Under the pieces are notes generated by a model. It worked only from the letters and a program-made list of their open reading frames with translations. It made no database searches and was not told where the DNA came from. Below, piece by piece: positions 36,713 through 48,464 of a stretch of 64,000 bases of DNA. The stretch comes from Argopecten irradians (Eukaryota; Mollusca; Bivalvia; Pectinida; Pectinidae). Location: contig NC_091138.1 of the NCBI RefSeq assembly GCF_041381155.1, positions 36,945,604 to 37,009,603 on the forward strand. Direction: 5' to 3'. Every line of letters starts with the position of its first letter. Within the stretch, counting starts at the first letter, position 1. Both the position numbers and the translations under genes were made by a program.

Positions 36713-37760
36713 GGAGCGCGACCTGAATAGTAAAAAAAAAATCTATTGCGTGTGTGAACGGCAATAGTAATTGATCGTGCAGGATACGCTGAAAATTTTG
36801 CGTGTGAATCTCATTAAAAATATTATATTGGGCGTGCGTGTACGAAATCGTAATGCGGTGGCGATCCGAATTTGTTTGCCGTTCGGAGAATCGATAAATA
36901 AATTTTGCGTTTAGTGAAATCGCGATTAGGTATTAGCGGTAGCGAACGGAATAATTATTGTCGTGCGAACGGAAATAATTATTGCCTGTAGAACGCATAT
37001 AAAGTAGTGGCGCGTGTAGAGAAAACGCAATAATTTCATTGCGTATTTTTTATTGCGGATAGTGATTGCGAACGCAGATTATTTGATGTCTGCGTGTGTG
37101 AACGTAAAAAGCGTTATTTAGCGTGTTGGCGAAACGCAATAAATTTAGATGCGCTAGAGTGGAACAAGTGTAGTATTTTCAGTGTGATTTATATTTTGGT
37201 TCTTTCGGTTGGTATTTATGCGTTCCACTACGGCAATAATTATGGATATGCGGGGTGGTTCAAGCGATTTTGGGACCTAGGAGAAGGTGTTATCTATTTT
37301 GATCGATGGTCTTAGCCAGACAATACGATCGTTTGTTAGCGTGGTAACGGCAAAAAAAGATCTAAGTGTGTGGCGTGCTGAGTAACATATATCTTCTCGC
37401 GTCATCGCTGACATAACTTTATCTATGGGATCGACCGGGTTAGGTGTACGGGTAGCAGCACATCTGTAGTTTGTGGCAAGGTGTACGTGCGAACACGGCA
37501 ATGACAGTTACTTTTGGGCGTTGCAGCCACGCACAAATTATTGATACGGCACGGAGTAGATAGTTCTGGTGTCAACATCTGGTTGTTCTGTCGGTTACTA
37601 GTCTCAAACTATCTCACGTTGTGGACTGCCACTCCAATATTTTTGCGTTTTGAACCGCAAATTAATATTTGCGTTCACTCGCATTACTTTGTGCAGTGCC
37701 GCAACGCATTGCTATTTCGTTCGCACGCAATTATTTTTTCTTTAGGTCATGTCGCGCTCC
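36713..37760. mobile_element. Inverted-repeat element, ~1.05 kb, rich in TTGCGT motifs
   Basis: Ends are GGAGCGCGAC and its inverse GTCGCGCTCC, followed inward on both sides by an A/T-rich spacer and ATTGCGTG...GAACG blocks. The first 400 and last 150 bases are packed with GCGT, TTGCG and GAACG in forward orientation at the left and inverted at the right, like subterminal transposase-binding repeats. The frames inside (for example 37094-37315) show no transposase motifs, so I regard it as non-autonomous. No target duplication was clear. Confidence 0.65.
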
Positions 37761-38200
37761 CACGCCACCGTACATAACACATTATCCTCGAAACGTAACA
37801 TTAAACACTACCTTTAAAACATTAAAATGAAACGGAAAATAATTTTCTATAATTTTCTGACGTATCTTATATTTATAGGACACCATTTTATGCCGTACAT
37901 GCATGCTCCAATTAATCCATTACGCTCAAATGCACGCATTTAATCCCCCCAAAAGATATATTTACTACAGTACTTATAAATGTATAGTGTCGTCATGGAA
38001 ATATAAAATATTACTAAAAGGTATAGATATATGAATAGTTATAAGAAAATAAACAGCAAACGGTTATATCTGTTAGACAATCGATGTTTCTCATTGACGA
38101 ACTAATCATTATAAGACCGTGAATTTTCGTGTTGTTATTCATACTTATTTAATCATAAGCCTGGACTGTGATATCATACTTTGCGGTGAAAAAAAAAATC
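37761..38200. other. Intergenic
   Basis: AT-rich, nothing recognised. It presumably includes the upstream region of the small membrane-protein gene that follows. Confidence 0.35.
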
Positions 38201-38779
38201 AAAACGCAAAACAGTTTAAGAGAAGAATATATTCATTCACCCCATTGAGATAGAGACAAAGTACATCTCAATCGTCAAGGTAAGATTCCTAAGCTATCAA
38301 ACAATCAGCAAGCCTCGTGTTTGACAACTTCAAAGAATCTTACTCCTCGGATTGGAGATTTACCTGTCTCGCCCTCGAGGGGATGAGCGATTTTAAAATC
38401 TGAGTTCTTTACAATAGACCATTCTCTTAACCTGACATAATTTACCTAATTTTGAAATGAAAGGAATACTTACGATAACACAAATAAATGTTTTCCATTT
38501 ACGAAAGATAGTAAAAGATGTCCAGATAGACACTTTCTCCGAACGAAACTCATTACAATTAGAGGGTCGACGACTGGATAATATATGTTACATACCACAA
38601 TGTATGGTATCAAAATAAAACTTCAAACAATCTTTTTCATGTTTTCATTTAAAACATAAAGTATTCACTAAAGCAAATTATTACTCCATAGATGTTTTTT
38701 TATTTAAAAAAATGCTTCTTTAAATGCTTTCTAACTTTAATTCCGAAATTTCAGTGGGTTATTGAGGAACCTTCACATC

Positions 38780-41700
38780 ATGGTAAGTAAACTCTATGCT
38801 TAAGTAAGAATCATCGAGATACATAACTACAGGATCGGGACGTGAAGTTTTCCCTTCATATTATCAATGTAGATTTATAATACGAGTTTAGTACTTTTTC
38901 ATCAAGGCTCGCAAAAAATTGAAAAATTTGAAACTAGTATCATAAATCTAATATGAAGGAAAACTCATTACAGATTCTATTTATCGTATCTTGACTAATA
39001 GTTTGCCTTTTGTTTCTTACCGTTTGGAGGTTTTACGCAATGATGGATCAAATCAATCGAATCGGTTCCGATTCGTACCCACGATCTACTAAAAATCAAT
39101 AGTCGGTCAAGTACCATTGCGCCGTAATAAAATAGTGCGTAAAATAGCCAGCTGTAATTTAAAATATTAATGTAGTTTTTTATCATGCAGATTATCTATC
39201 AAACTTAACTTTTCTTTATTGATTTATAACGTAAAGCGGAAAATTTATTGCAAAGAGAAAATTTGAAATTTATTACTTTTGTAGAGCATTAGCGACATTT
39301 TCTATTGTGGACTTTTTCATGACGTCCCACAGATTGACGTTTGGCGCGAAAACACATTCCCCAACAGGTCATTTATGGTTATCGTCAAGCACGACTATCG
39401 GGGTGTCGTTCTTTTTAGCTAAGTTTCTCTGTTTGATTAAGGAGATTTGAACGATGTTTTTCATTGATTATCATGTTTAAATCGATACGATGAAGGTGAG
39501 AATTGATGCTAGCTGGTACGCACCGTTTATGAATCAACAGATTAGTGTGTGGTCATCATAGTAAAATTCGTTTAGTAAATATAGGTCGTTACCCACGCGT
39601 AGAAATATTGTACCATTCATTGGGAACAACCACTCACTATAGCAGAGAGGGCAATATTACACGTCGTGTGTAATAAATCAATAGTATACATTTATGAAAG
39701 GGCTTTATTGAACTGGAAAAACACGGAAGTCATATGCATGAATGATGGATTATATGTGGTTTTAACACACAAATGCTGAAAAATATTGTATCGCGTACAT
39801 GAAAGGTTAATTTTGAAGGTCTACAAATGTACACAATTTTGATTTTAGAATGTATTTTAACCATCTCAATAAACGCTAGACGGTGTCAAATCATCTCTTC
39901 TCGATACCACCATAGCAAATTGTCAACCTTCCTGTGAGTCGATGCATGACTAGAATGATATGATTGGTTGATAATAAAACTTATTTTGAATATTTTTAGA
40001 ACAATACCTTTTCGTCGTGTTACCTCTAGGTATGAGAAATATATATCAAAAATTTTACGAACTGTTTTTCTACGGTCCTTTTATTCTATTTCATATCTGT
40101 GTTAAAATAATGGTATCAGTACTATTTATTCGTTACTCGCACAAATGTATATATAATTAACCGACCATTGGTGAACTTGTCTTCATGAGTGCGGCCTGTG
40201 TGTATGGGATTGCCGATCGGACTTTGTGTTGGGAGTTGCCAGTTTCTTTTTATTTCTGGCCATAATGCTTTTGAGGAAGGAGAGAAAAAACAGGGTATGA
40301 AACTTTATAGTCATTCACATTCTATCAATTTTTACAATATATTAAAATGTACGTTGCTCCTTTTGGTTTGACACAGTTATCGAAACACATCTAATATTAT
40401 ACGGATCCGGAATTTGCACTTATCGTTTAAAACTATAAATAGAAGTGAAAAGTTGCCGTCGGTGCATAACCAGACTTTCGTGTTATGCGACCAGCGGATT
40501 GAAGTGCATTCAATTTTTAGTTTACAATTCGCATCATAAACTTCTGGCAATGTTAAAACTGCAATGTTTACGATTGCAATATCTAAATACAACTACCAAA
40601 TCTTTAACGTTATTTGATAATGTACGAAAAATTACTATTTTCGGAAAGCGCCGCTGACTTAGGGACCATACAATTTTTAATAGCTTTTAATTATTAACTG
40701 CCCATTTACCGTGCATGATAAATATTCATGTCTAATCATTGGGAGTTATAGGAAATAAAATTACACTGATGTCTTGCTATAAAAAATACTCGGTCGTCAT
40801 TTGAGCTTGTCGTTTGTAGTTTTTGTGAAAAGATCGAGATAATAGAAAAGCCAAAGCTATAGAAATAATGATTTATTGCTAATCATTATAGGACCTCTTT
40901 TATTCGACTTTCTGTTGACCAAATGTCAGGTGTGACCTTTCACCTTTTAGGAAAAGTTAATGGCATTACTATAGGTGAAATATCAAACTTTAATCTTTTA
41001 AACTTTTTAGACCAATTAATTATCACTGTTATACAACGTTCAATATATGTAGAGAATATATGGTTAATATGTAACAGTACATAGTTTATTTTGTGTTCGA
41101 CACAAAAATCAAAATGGACTCGGCAAAGTCTCGTCATCTCAAGCTTTTCTAACTCTCTCACCAAAATACACATTGAAATAACCATGCATTCTGTCTATCC
41201 TGTGACAATCTTTTCATAATATAGATTGCATTCTGAACGAAAGCAAATTACCGCTTATTTGCATGGTTTCGTCTGAAGCAAGATTTATTTACATAAACTT
41301 GACTAAAGAGTGTAGTTTCGTTTTACTGCACAGGAAATATATAAGGCAGTTCCAGTAATACACTGTTATGGTGCATATATCAGTGAAACAGACACGTGGT
41401 TTCGGACTGAATGGTTTGGGGTCAAATTACAAAAGTTCCGTCAGATGTGGAACCAAAGTACGTGGATCGTATTTACGGATAAAGCCATTTTCTTTTTTCC
41501 TAATTTTAACACTTGATCGTCACTTTAAGTTTCACAGAGAAAGGAAAACAGAAGAGGGAATTGAAGGATTTAGATGATTTTGTCAGTAGAATTAAAGGAA
41601 GACCAAAACACTTGCCTCCTGCGTAAGTTTATTAAAACTATACATGATTTTATTTGTTTCTTGATATATATAGGCCTATTATATATATTAATAAGATATC

Positions 41701-42760
41701 ACTTAACATTTTTGCTCTTTGTATAAAATGATATCCGGTTAGTCAATTTAAAAACTTTTAAGGTATTCGTCGTAAACTCTATCTATTTGAAGTTTGCATA
41801 CCGTATATATCTAAAGTGTACTTGAACATACTTAATTTAATAAAGAGTGTGTACGCGTCGGGCGGCTATCATCAGGTAATACCGTTGATTGGAATATTCT
41901 TGTGTAGCTATGTAAATTCTGAGAAAACATTCGAACAAAATGTTAGGGATTTCATGAATGCATAAGACTATTTATTAACTTATTAAGTTATGTTCAGTAC
42001 ACCTAAGAATGTGTTATATAGGCATACAACATATCACTAGTTTAAACAGGGGCTAATATCGTTACGTTTAATTAGACATTTCCCTCAAATGCAGCATTTT
42101 TATACTAACTGCTAGCATGGTATAATTCTTGTATTATTCTGATTTCTGTACAAATCCATGGCACAATCCTAATAAAATGCCAAAAAGAATGAAACATTAC
42201 ATTAGATATATGGTAAAAAATTAAAACGTTTCTTCATCTCATACCGCTTAATACATTTAGTAACTGTTTCTTTATAATAATTTTCTTTTTAACAATTTAG
42301 TTATTTCAAGTTACATGTAGCTTCAGATGATATTGTTTCTATGTATTATTAGATTCATTTACGCCAATTGGTAAATGTCAATTAACAAGATTCATACTAT
42401 GAATTTCTGGCCACGCTAAAGTATTCATAGAAAATTAGACCATTTGCTTTTCAGTTTCATCAACATTTTTACAATAACAGAAAAAAGGTTTCAATTACCA
42501 AGGGTTATGGACTTATAATGAAGGTGCCTCACACCGACGACTATAGCCCGCTAGTGTTGAAATGTTATATACAGAATGATAATTTTCGTATTAAAATATA
42601 GAAATATTTTCTCAGTGGAAGTTTTTGACGAAATATAATCCAAAGTATATTATAACACAATGATAAAGTGACTCTTATAATTCAATAAAATATGTCGTAA
42701 TAATTTGTTTACCATTTCAGTGACGAAATATTTCCAGTAGCAGAAGATTCAGTGGCCTAA
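38780..42760 (+). CDS. Small single-pass membrane protein, 76 residues, four coding exons
   Basis: Assembled from splice signals. 38755-38782 ends in the start codon itself (CATCATG|GTAAGT). 40190-40294 is 35 codons. 41540-41622 is 27 codons plus two bases. 42721-42760 ends in TAA. Phases fit exactly (0, 0, 2) and the total is 231 nt. The protein begins MCGLCVWDCRSD, a short cysteine-rich outside end (three Cys). A hydrophobic helix FVLGVASFFLFLAIMLL follows, then a strongly basic stop-transfer stretch RKERKNRKGKQKR, then an inside tail DDFVSRIKGRPKHLPPADE and a final acidic EIFPVAEDSVA. The likely topology is N-out/C-in without a cleaved signal. A 5' UTR exon may end at 38279 (CGTCAAG|GTAAGA). 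I do not recognise the family. The acceptor at 40189 (CTTCATGAG) is only moderate, and the one at 41539 has a competing AG two bases upstream. Confidence 0.55.
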
Positions 42761-42899
42761 GAGACATAATCCGAAAGATAAACATAAGTTCAGTTGGATT
42801 CACAGACGTATTATAAGTGATATACTATATAATTATCATTATCAATGTATAATTAAATCTTGCTTGCAACAAGCATTTACATGGCTTAAAATGAAGTTC

Positions 42900-43190
42900 A
42901 TAAAGTAAAAAATGGCGTCGCTGTTTATAACGTTGCAGTTGATTGGTTGATACGACAGCGTAGTAATCTCTAAGAGAAACTAGTTCATCAATAAAAGTAC
43001 AAAGAAAGGTAAAAAGATTAATTAAAAGGATTAACTTTATTATTTTATGGATATAATACACAATATCGGAGTGTACTCTCAACGTTAACCGCTTTGCGTT
43101 TTTCTAGTGTATACTAGGTACTAAGGTCTATTAGTTATACACTGTATCTCCATAACATAAGGAAGGATATTCTTTATATTTATTTTTTCA
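42900..43190. repeat. Foldback element
   Basis: The body has AAAATGGCGTCGCTG, AACGTTGCAGTTGATTGG and a hairpin at about 43020-43190 (TTATGGATATAATACACAAT...TATCTCCATAACATAA) with AACCGCTTTGCGTTTT at its tip. The layout matches the elements at 10927, 15070 and 48600. Confidence 0.5.
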
Positions 43191-43564
43191 CTATTGTAGA
43201 TAATGTCTCTATGTTTCTAAACAACTTGTGTTATAATAAAAGAATGTGAAACAATTGTTGTTTAATTATTGACAACACTTATCTCCAACAAAATTCCTCC
43301 ATATTTTTAAAGGGATGCTGTTTTTTCATATCAGGTTAACCGATTCATACATATCATGATAGCTTAAGTGACAACACGACATATCAAAGGAAAAATCTTT
43401 ACAAGTCAGTAACTAGAAGAAACATCGAAGGCGAATCATGTAGCGTAAACTATATACAGATTTACCCACACTTTTCACACGGAGTTATTGCCCTTTGCAC
43501 TTATAATTATTATTGGACTTTGTGAACGCAATAACTTGAGTAAATATAAGCCAGGCTTAATGAA
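43191..43564. other. Non-coding, nothing recognised
   Basis: AT-rich sequence between two repeats, with no supported feature. Confidence 0.35.
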
Positions 43565-44307
43565 ACGTTCGCTGTCGAACCTGTGTTGCGTGCATTGTTG
43601 GGAGGCTGAAGTTGGTTCCGAGTTCCGAGTTCCGAGTTCCGTTTAAGCTAAACGGAACTCGGAACCAGTTCCGAGTTCCGTTTAAGGATTTTGTTTTTTA
43701 AACGAAATTTAAAAAATTCAATTTATGTAATTTGAACATATTACAAATGTTTTCTGTTGTGTTTTTTTCATGGATAATTTGTGATAGAGCTAGTTTAAAT
43801 ACGTTTTCAAATAACATCTATTTCCGTTTAAGTAAAACGGAACTCGGAACCAGTTCCGAGTTCCGTTTAAGGAAAATTCTCTATCATTTTACATAAAAGT
43901 TGTCAATGTGCTTTGGATATATTAGAAATGTTGCCTGTTGGCTTTTTTAATGGATTAATATTGGTAAATCCTCTTTAATTTAGTTTTCGATCAACTCCCA
44001 TTTCCGAGTTCCGTTTAAGTAACACGGAACTCGGAACCAGTTCCGAGTTCCGTTTAAGGAAATTTTCTATCTATTTAGATAAAATCATTCTATATGTCTA
44101 AGACATATGAGAAATGTAGCCAGTTGTCTTTTTTCATGGGTTACTAGTGATGAATCCACTTTAATTCAGTTTTCGATCAACTCCTATTTCCCAGTTCCGT
44201 TTAAGTAAAACGGAACTCGGAACCAGTTTAGCTTAAACGGAACTCGGAACTCGGAACCAACTTCAGCCTCCCAACAATGCACGCAACACAGGTTCGACAG
44301 CGAACGT
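43565..44307. mobile_element. Long inverted-repeat element with nested tandem units
   Basis: 743 bp. The ends ACGTTCGCTGTCGAACCTGT... and their inverse match over about 70 bases, through TGTTGCGTGCATTGTTGGGA and GGCTGAAGTTGGTTCCGAG. Inside are three tandem units of about 185 bp beginning near 43660, 43853 and 44036. Each opens with AGTTCCGTTTAAGGA and closes with AAACGGAACTCGGAACC. The motif GTTCCGAGTTCCG and its inverse therefore recur at every unit border as well as at the termini. No coding content. Interpreted as a non-autonomous DNA transposon with an internal repeat expansion. Confidence 0.8.
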
Positions 44308-45245
44308 CTGAGAGAAAATTTATACTTATAAATACTTTTGTATTTTGTGAGTGCAACTGTGTTGTCAAAATCGTCAAGATGTGGTATATAGTTCTGTTAA
44401 AACAGCACTTTTTTCAAAATTAGAACGTATGTGGTATTAGGATGAACATTGTAAAACATTGAATAAATCATCTGGGAATGTGAATGTACATGAGATATAT
44501 TTAGACAAGCACATTTACGTATCCATTTTTATATATATTAGATATTCATTTTGGTCGGAAATGAGAATATTTGAAAAAGAGAAGATCAATTCATAATGAA
44601 TATGAATGCTTATATATAATTAGTTTGAAAATTGAAATTCACTGATTTAAGGAAGAGTCCTTAACTTAAAATTGTTTCCTTAACTTCTGTAATGCTTTCC
44701 CATGGGAATTTTAAGCTAATGAATTCCTTAAATTTAAGAAATTTCGGGAAACTGGGTACTGTTCAATTATTTAATAAACTAATATATCTCTCCATAAATC
44801 AACAAAAAAACTACAGCATGTTTTATGTGTAAATGAATTAATTTAAAAAGTATCCTGCGTTCAATGACCATATGACTAGTGTTATATCATGTTGTGCTGG
44901 ACAGGACATTATTAGTTAATATAGATATTGGATCTAAAATAAACTTTTATAGGGCGAGGCGAAGATGACCCTGATAATGTTTATTAAAGACTCATTTTTT
45001 TTTTCGTTTTAGGTCACTCACTGTGTATGTGTAACGAATTTATCCCCTCGAAGGTCCCTTCAATTGAATAACTATATGATACATTATGTATGGAAACACA
45101 AAATGACTCAGAACTTCACTTCATTGATTAAATGACTCGAATGCATTGCAATGATCCATTTCTGTTAAATCACTCCTAGATAAGTCTTGCCGATGTCGTT
45201 TGCCTTTGAAGAGGTCATTATTATTCATATGTTTTGTTTCCATCT
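44308..45245. other. Non-coding, includes a MITE fragment
   Basis: About 44640-44762 resembles the right half of the MITE at 6562-6761 (TCTGTAATGCTTT...GGAATTTTAAG...). Nothing else was recognised. Confidence 0.35.
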
Positions 45246-45441
45246 CTCTAAGCGCTGTTGTCGAGAAGCGTTACCTGACCGCCACCTTGTTGCTGATTAC
45301 GTTAGTGGCAAAGAACGATAACTCTATCGTCCAAACCTAATAGAAATTCTACTAACTTAAAACAACTAAATCTTGGATATATAACATGACGTCTCTTTAC
45401 CAAAGAGGAATACACTATTCTTTTCTGAGGCGGGATAAGGA
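45246..45441. repeat. Dispersed repeat, copy 2
   Basis: Same orientation and order of blocks as 24338-24525 (GAAGCGTTACCTGACCGCCA, GGCAAAGAACGATAACTCTA, TCTTGGATAT, TTCTGAGGCGGGATAAGG). The YY1-like core is changed here. Confidence 0.65.
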
Positions 45442-48374
45442 TTATGTGGACATTCCCAGTATCACGAGGTGCTGTGTGGTAATTAATTATTATCGTTTGT
45501 GTTATTGTGTAACAGCCCTACGCCGGTAGATGCGATCTTCGGTATAGTTTTGAAAAGTTAAAACATGAAATTCACCTGATTTAGTATAATGTCATCATAA
45601 TTGCTATTTCCCTACATGAGATACATAAATGATAAGAAACAGATTTTATAATTCAGTATTTAAGTTGAAAATGAAAGTTGAATTTTTATATGCTTAGAAG
45701 TATAGTAATACTTTATATAGCTGTATTATTATCTCCATGTTGATTATCTACGTACATTTTTATTGACTCTGGCATGTGTGTGAGCTATATCGATATTACA
45801 TTTATTTGCGAACATGTTGTTGTGCTTGTACACATTAAGACATGTAATGCTACAAACCGATGTGTTTTGTATAGATGAAGCTTTTATTTCACCATTGACA
45901 AATCACTGTACAACTCATGTCCGCTCATTCTTATTTCATTAGCCAAACTAATCAATAATACACAAATAAAACCTTTTATTCAAGACTATAGTATAGCATA
46001 TAGCCAATTATAATATATATTTTTGCGGTTTTGCAGGCTATCGTCTTCGCCGTGAAAGTTGATCCATATAATCAAAACCAGATGCCGACATTTTGATTCA
46101 CAAAGATTTCATCTTCTAGTTTCAAAGGATTTGTGCAGCCAAAAATTTTTTTTTGATAATACGTCAGGATATTGCTTTGGATGAATGAAAAATCAAGTCC
46201 CACCCAACGAATCGCCTAGCTTTTAGCGCTATCGGTTGATTTTGGTCGTGATTTATGGGTAGTGTCGACTACGGTTCAGAGATAATGAGCTAGGCGGTCA
46301 CGTGGTCTTGTGATGTCAGAGTAGTCCGCGGCTACACAAGGTAAGCCTAGTACTATACATTTATACAGCATATATACGTATACATTAGATCTATAATTTG
46401 AGTTTTTCGAGTAAATGGTTATTCTAGCTTTATGATGTAGATATTTTCAGTTTCAAAACATTCCATTTACACCATTTCAAACATTCAAACAAGTATATAT
46501 CTAACTTTAGATTAGATAATCAGTCCACTTTGATAACGATATCAAAATGATGTTCGGATCAGTCTGGACTGAGATTTAGATAGAATATTAATATTATGTT
46601 AATTTCTGTGTAATAAAAAACAGTATAATGTAACACTATCTTTTTACGAGTAAAATCACAAAAATAAGCATAAATATATCTATAATGCGTGTTTTTATTT
46701 CAAACTTCTGCTATAACAATGCAAACATGGCATAGTTTTTGAGTAAAAATAAAATGTGGACGGTTGCCAGTTATGTGATATTGGAGTAGCAGTACAGGGC
46801 CCGGCACCATAAAACTATTTACAGACAGATTTTTTACTCAAGTATATGATTTTACATAGACTTGAGTAAAAAATCTGTCTGAGAAAGTTTTATGGTCCCG
46901 AGCCCCGATCTTATACCGAAAATAATATGTTTATCTATATCGTTGCCTTTGAAACTTTATCCATAACGTTTATTAAAAAGCAGACATACAACAATGATAT
47001 TTCTGATATATGATTTTAGATACAGTATAAGTGTAGATTTAAAAAAAAAAGTCATTATTTTAAAAATTATACTAATCCTTAAAATAGCCTATTCATTGTC
47101 GATCCTTTTGTATATCAATATTTTGATCTTTTATAATATCAAAAATAAATTCTTTCTACCACATGTTGAAACGTATTACGGTATTGTAATAAATGTATCT
47201 CAATTTATTCGGTTAGAAACACACAACACAATGTTTGTAATGATCAATCATCAGTGTGTACGTACATGTACGTCAAGCATCATATCCTCGATGCTTTAAT
47301 CAAGGATTTCTTTACTTGTTACGTAAAATTTCATTTTACAGTCACAAACTTTGCAATTCACAATGTATCAAAGATACAGACTACAGGAAAATATTATCTA
47401 ATTAAAGCTTATTCGTTGCTGAATTCCTCGACAATAAAAATCCGAAACTTTTATTTCTGTGCGGATTTTCTTTCATAATTACACGAAGATACCTGCAATT
47501 AGAGCATAAATTAGAGTATTTGAAACATCGAATTTCACTCTTTTAGTTATTTACATTCGAGCCAAAGTCATTGTACGATTAACTTCACTCAAAAGTAATC
47601 ATAAAAAAATCTTTGATCGGCTTTTCCTGTGACCGTCGATATAAGTGATAGCACATCAGTTATGGTACAGCGATGAGCCACGGACTATTGTGACGTCACA
47701 CGCTTTAGAGCTAGAAAATATGCATAATCGGGTGGTCAGAAAATTTGACCCCGATATCGACGGCTTACGGGTTATTCCGGTCGCGCACGGTACGGAGAGG
47801 TTTCTACACGTGCTAATAAAGCCATTTCCAGCATAAACTGAAATTATCATTTTTGACTGCACAAATCCCACAAGTCCACAACGCGAAAAGGTTGGCTCGC
47901 AAAAATAATTGACTATACAATATTATACAAATGTGGTTCGAAATTGAAAAGGAAAAATAATATGGTTACGAAACATACTTCATATACTGTGCAATGTTGA
48001 AACAAAATCAAATAAAACGATAGTAAAAGATAGTTACAAACAAATTTTAATGTATATATTGTTGATATCACAGGAAGGCTGTGCATGTCACAAGAAAAGC
48101 ACACAGAACAATACCAAACGACTTAAACAGCAATATATGCACACTATACCTGCATACATACACATAAGAATACATATACATGAACATTTTATGTAGCTAA
48201 ATATAAATTTTTAAAAAGAAGGTTATAATCATCACATACAAATAATGTATAGTTGTTTTGTATTAGTACTAGGACAATAATTATAATAAATATATGAATA
48301 TATCACAGTTTAAATGATTATCACAAAGTGTGCATTGCCTAACGCTTTTGACGAACGTCATTATCACGTTGTTC
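45442..48374. other. Mostly non-coding, two coding-like islands
   Basis: Two patches stand out from AT-rich surroundings. 46200-46335 ends at a good donor (ACACAAG|GTAAGC), perhaps a 5' exon. 47645-47836 has an open plus-strand frame (MHNRVVRKFDPDIDGLRVIP) ending in KPFPA and a stop. I recognise neither, and no link between them is shown. A hairpin element lies at 46797-46905. Confidence 0.3.
46797..46905. repeat. Short foldback element, ~110 bp
   Basis: CGGCACCATAAAACT...ACAGACAGATTTTTTACTCA is followed by its near-complete inverse (TGAGTAAAAAATCTGTCTGA...AGTTTTATGGTCCCGAGCCC). The hairpin covers the whole element, with a loop of about 20 bases. Confidence 0.75.
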
Positions 48375-48464
48375 TCAGGCTAGATATGTATTCTTGGGTG
48401 GTCTCGCACTTTGAACCATATTCATGGTGGCAAAACTCCCATCTTTGATTTCCTTGCTCTGGAT
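48375..48464 (-). CDS. SVEP1-like gene: last exon, cytoplasmic tail
   Basis: The acceptor TTTTTCCAG is at 48473-48465. Two readings compete. Joined directly to the membrane exon (phase 2), the exon gives a basic tail RSRARKSKMGVLPP and stops at 48422. In the other frame it encodes IQSKEIKDGSFATMNMVQSA and ends NTYLA at 48375, which needs a phase-0 partner. I cannot decide from sequence alone. Confidence 0.5.
   Translation of the reverse strand: MQSKEIKDGSFATMNMVQSARPPKNTYLA

Noticed and set aside
37094-37315. 73-codon ORF with a hydrophobic stretch
   Set aside because: It lies within the TTGCGT-rich inverted-repeat element, with no transposase motif or splice context.
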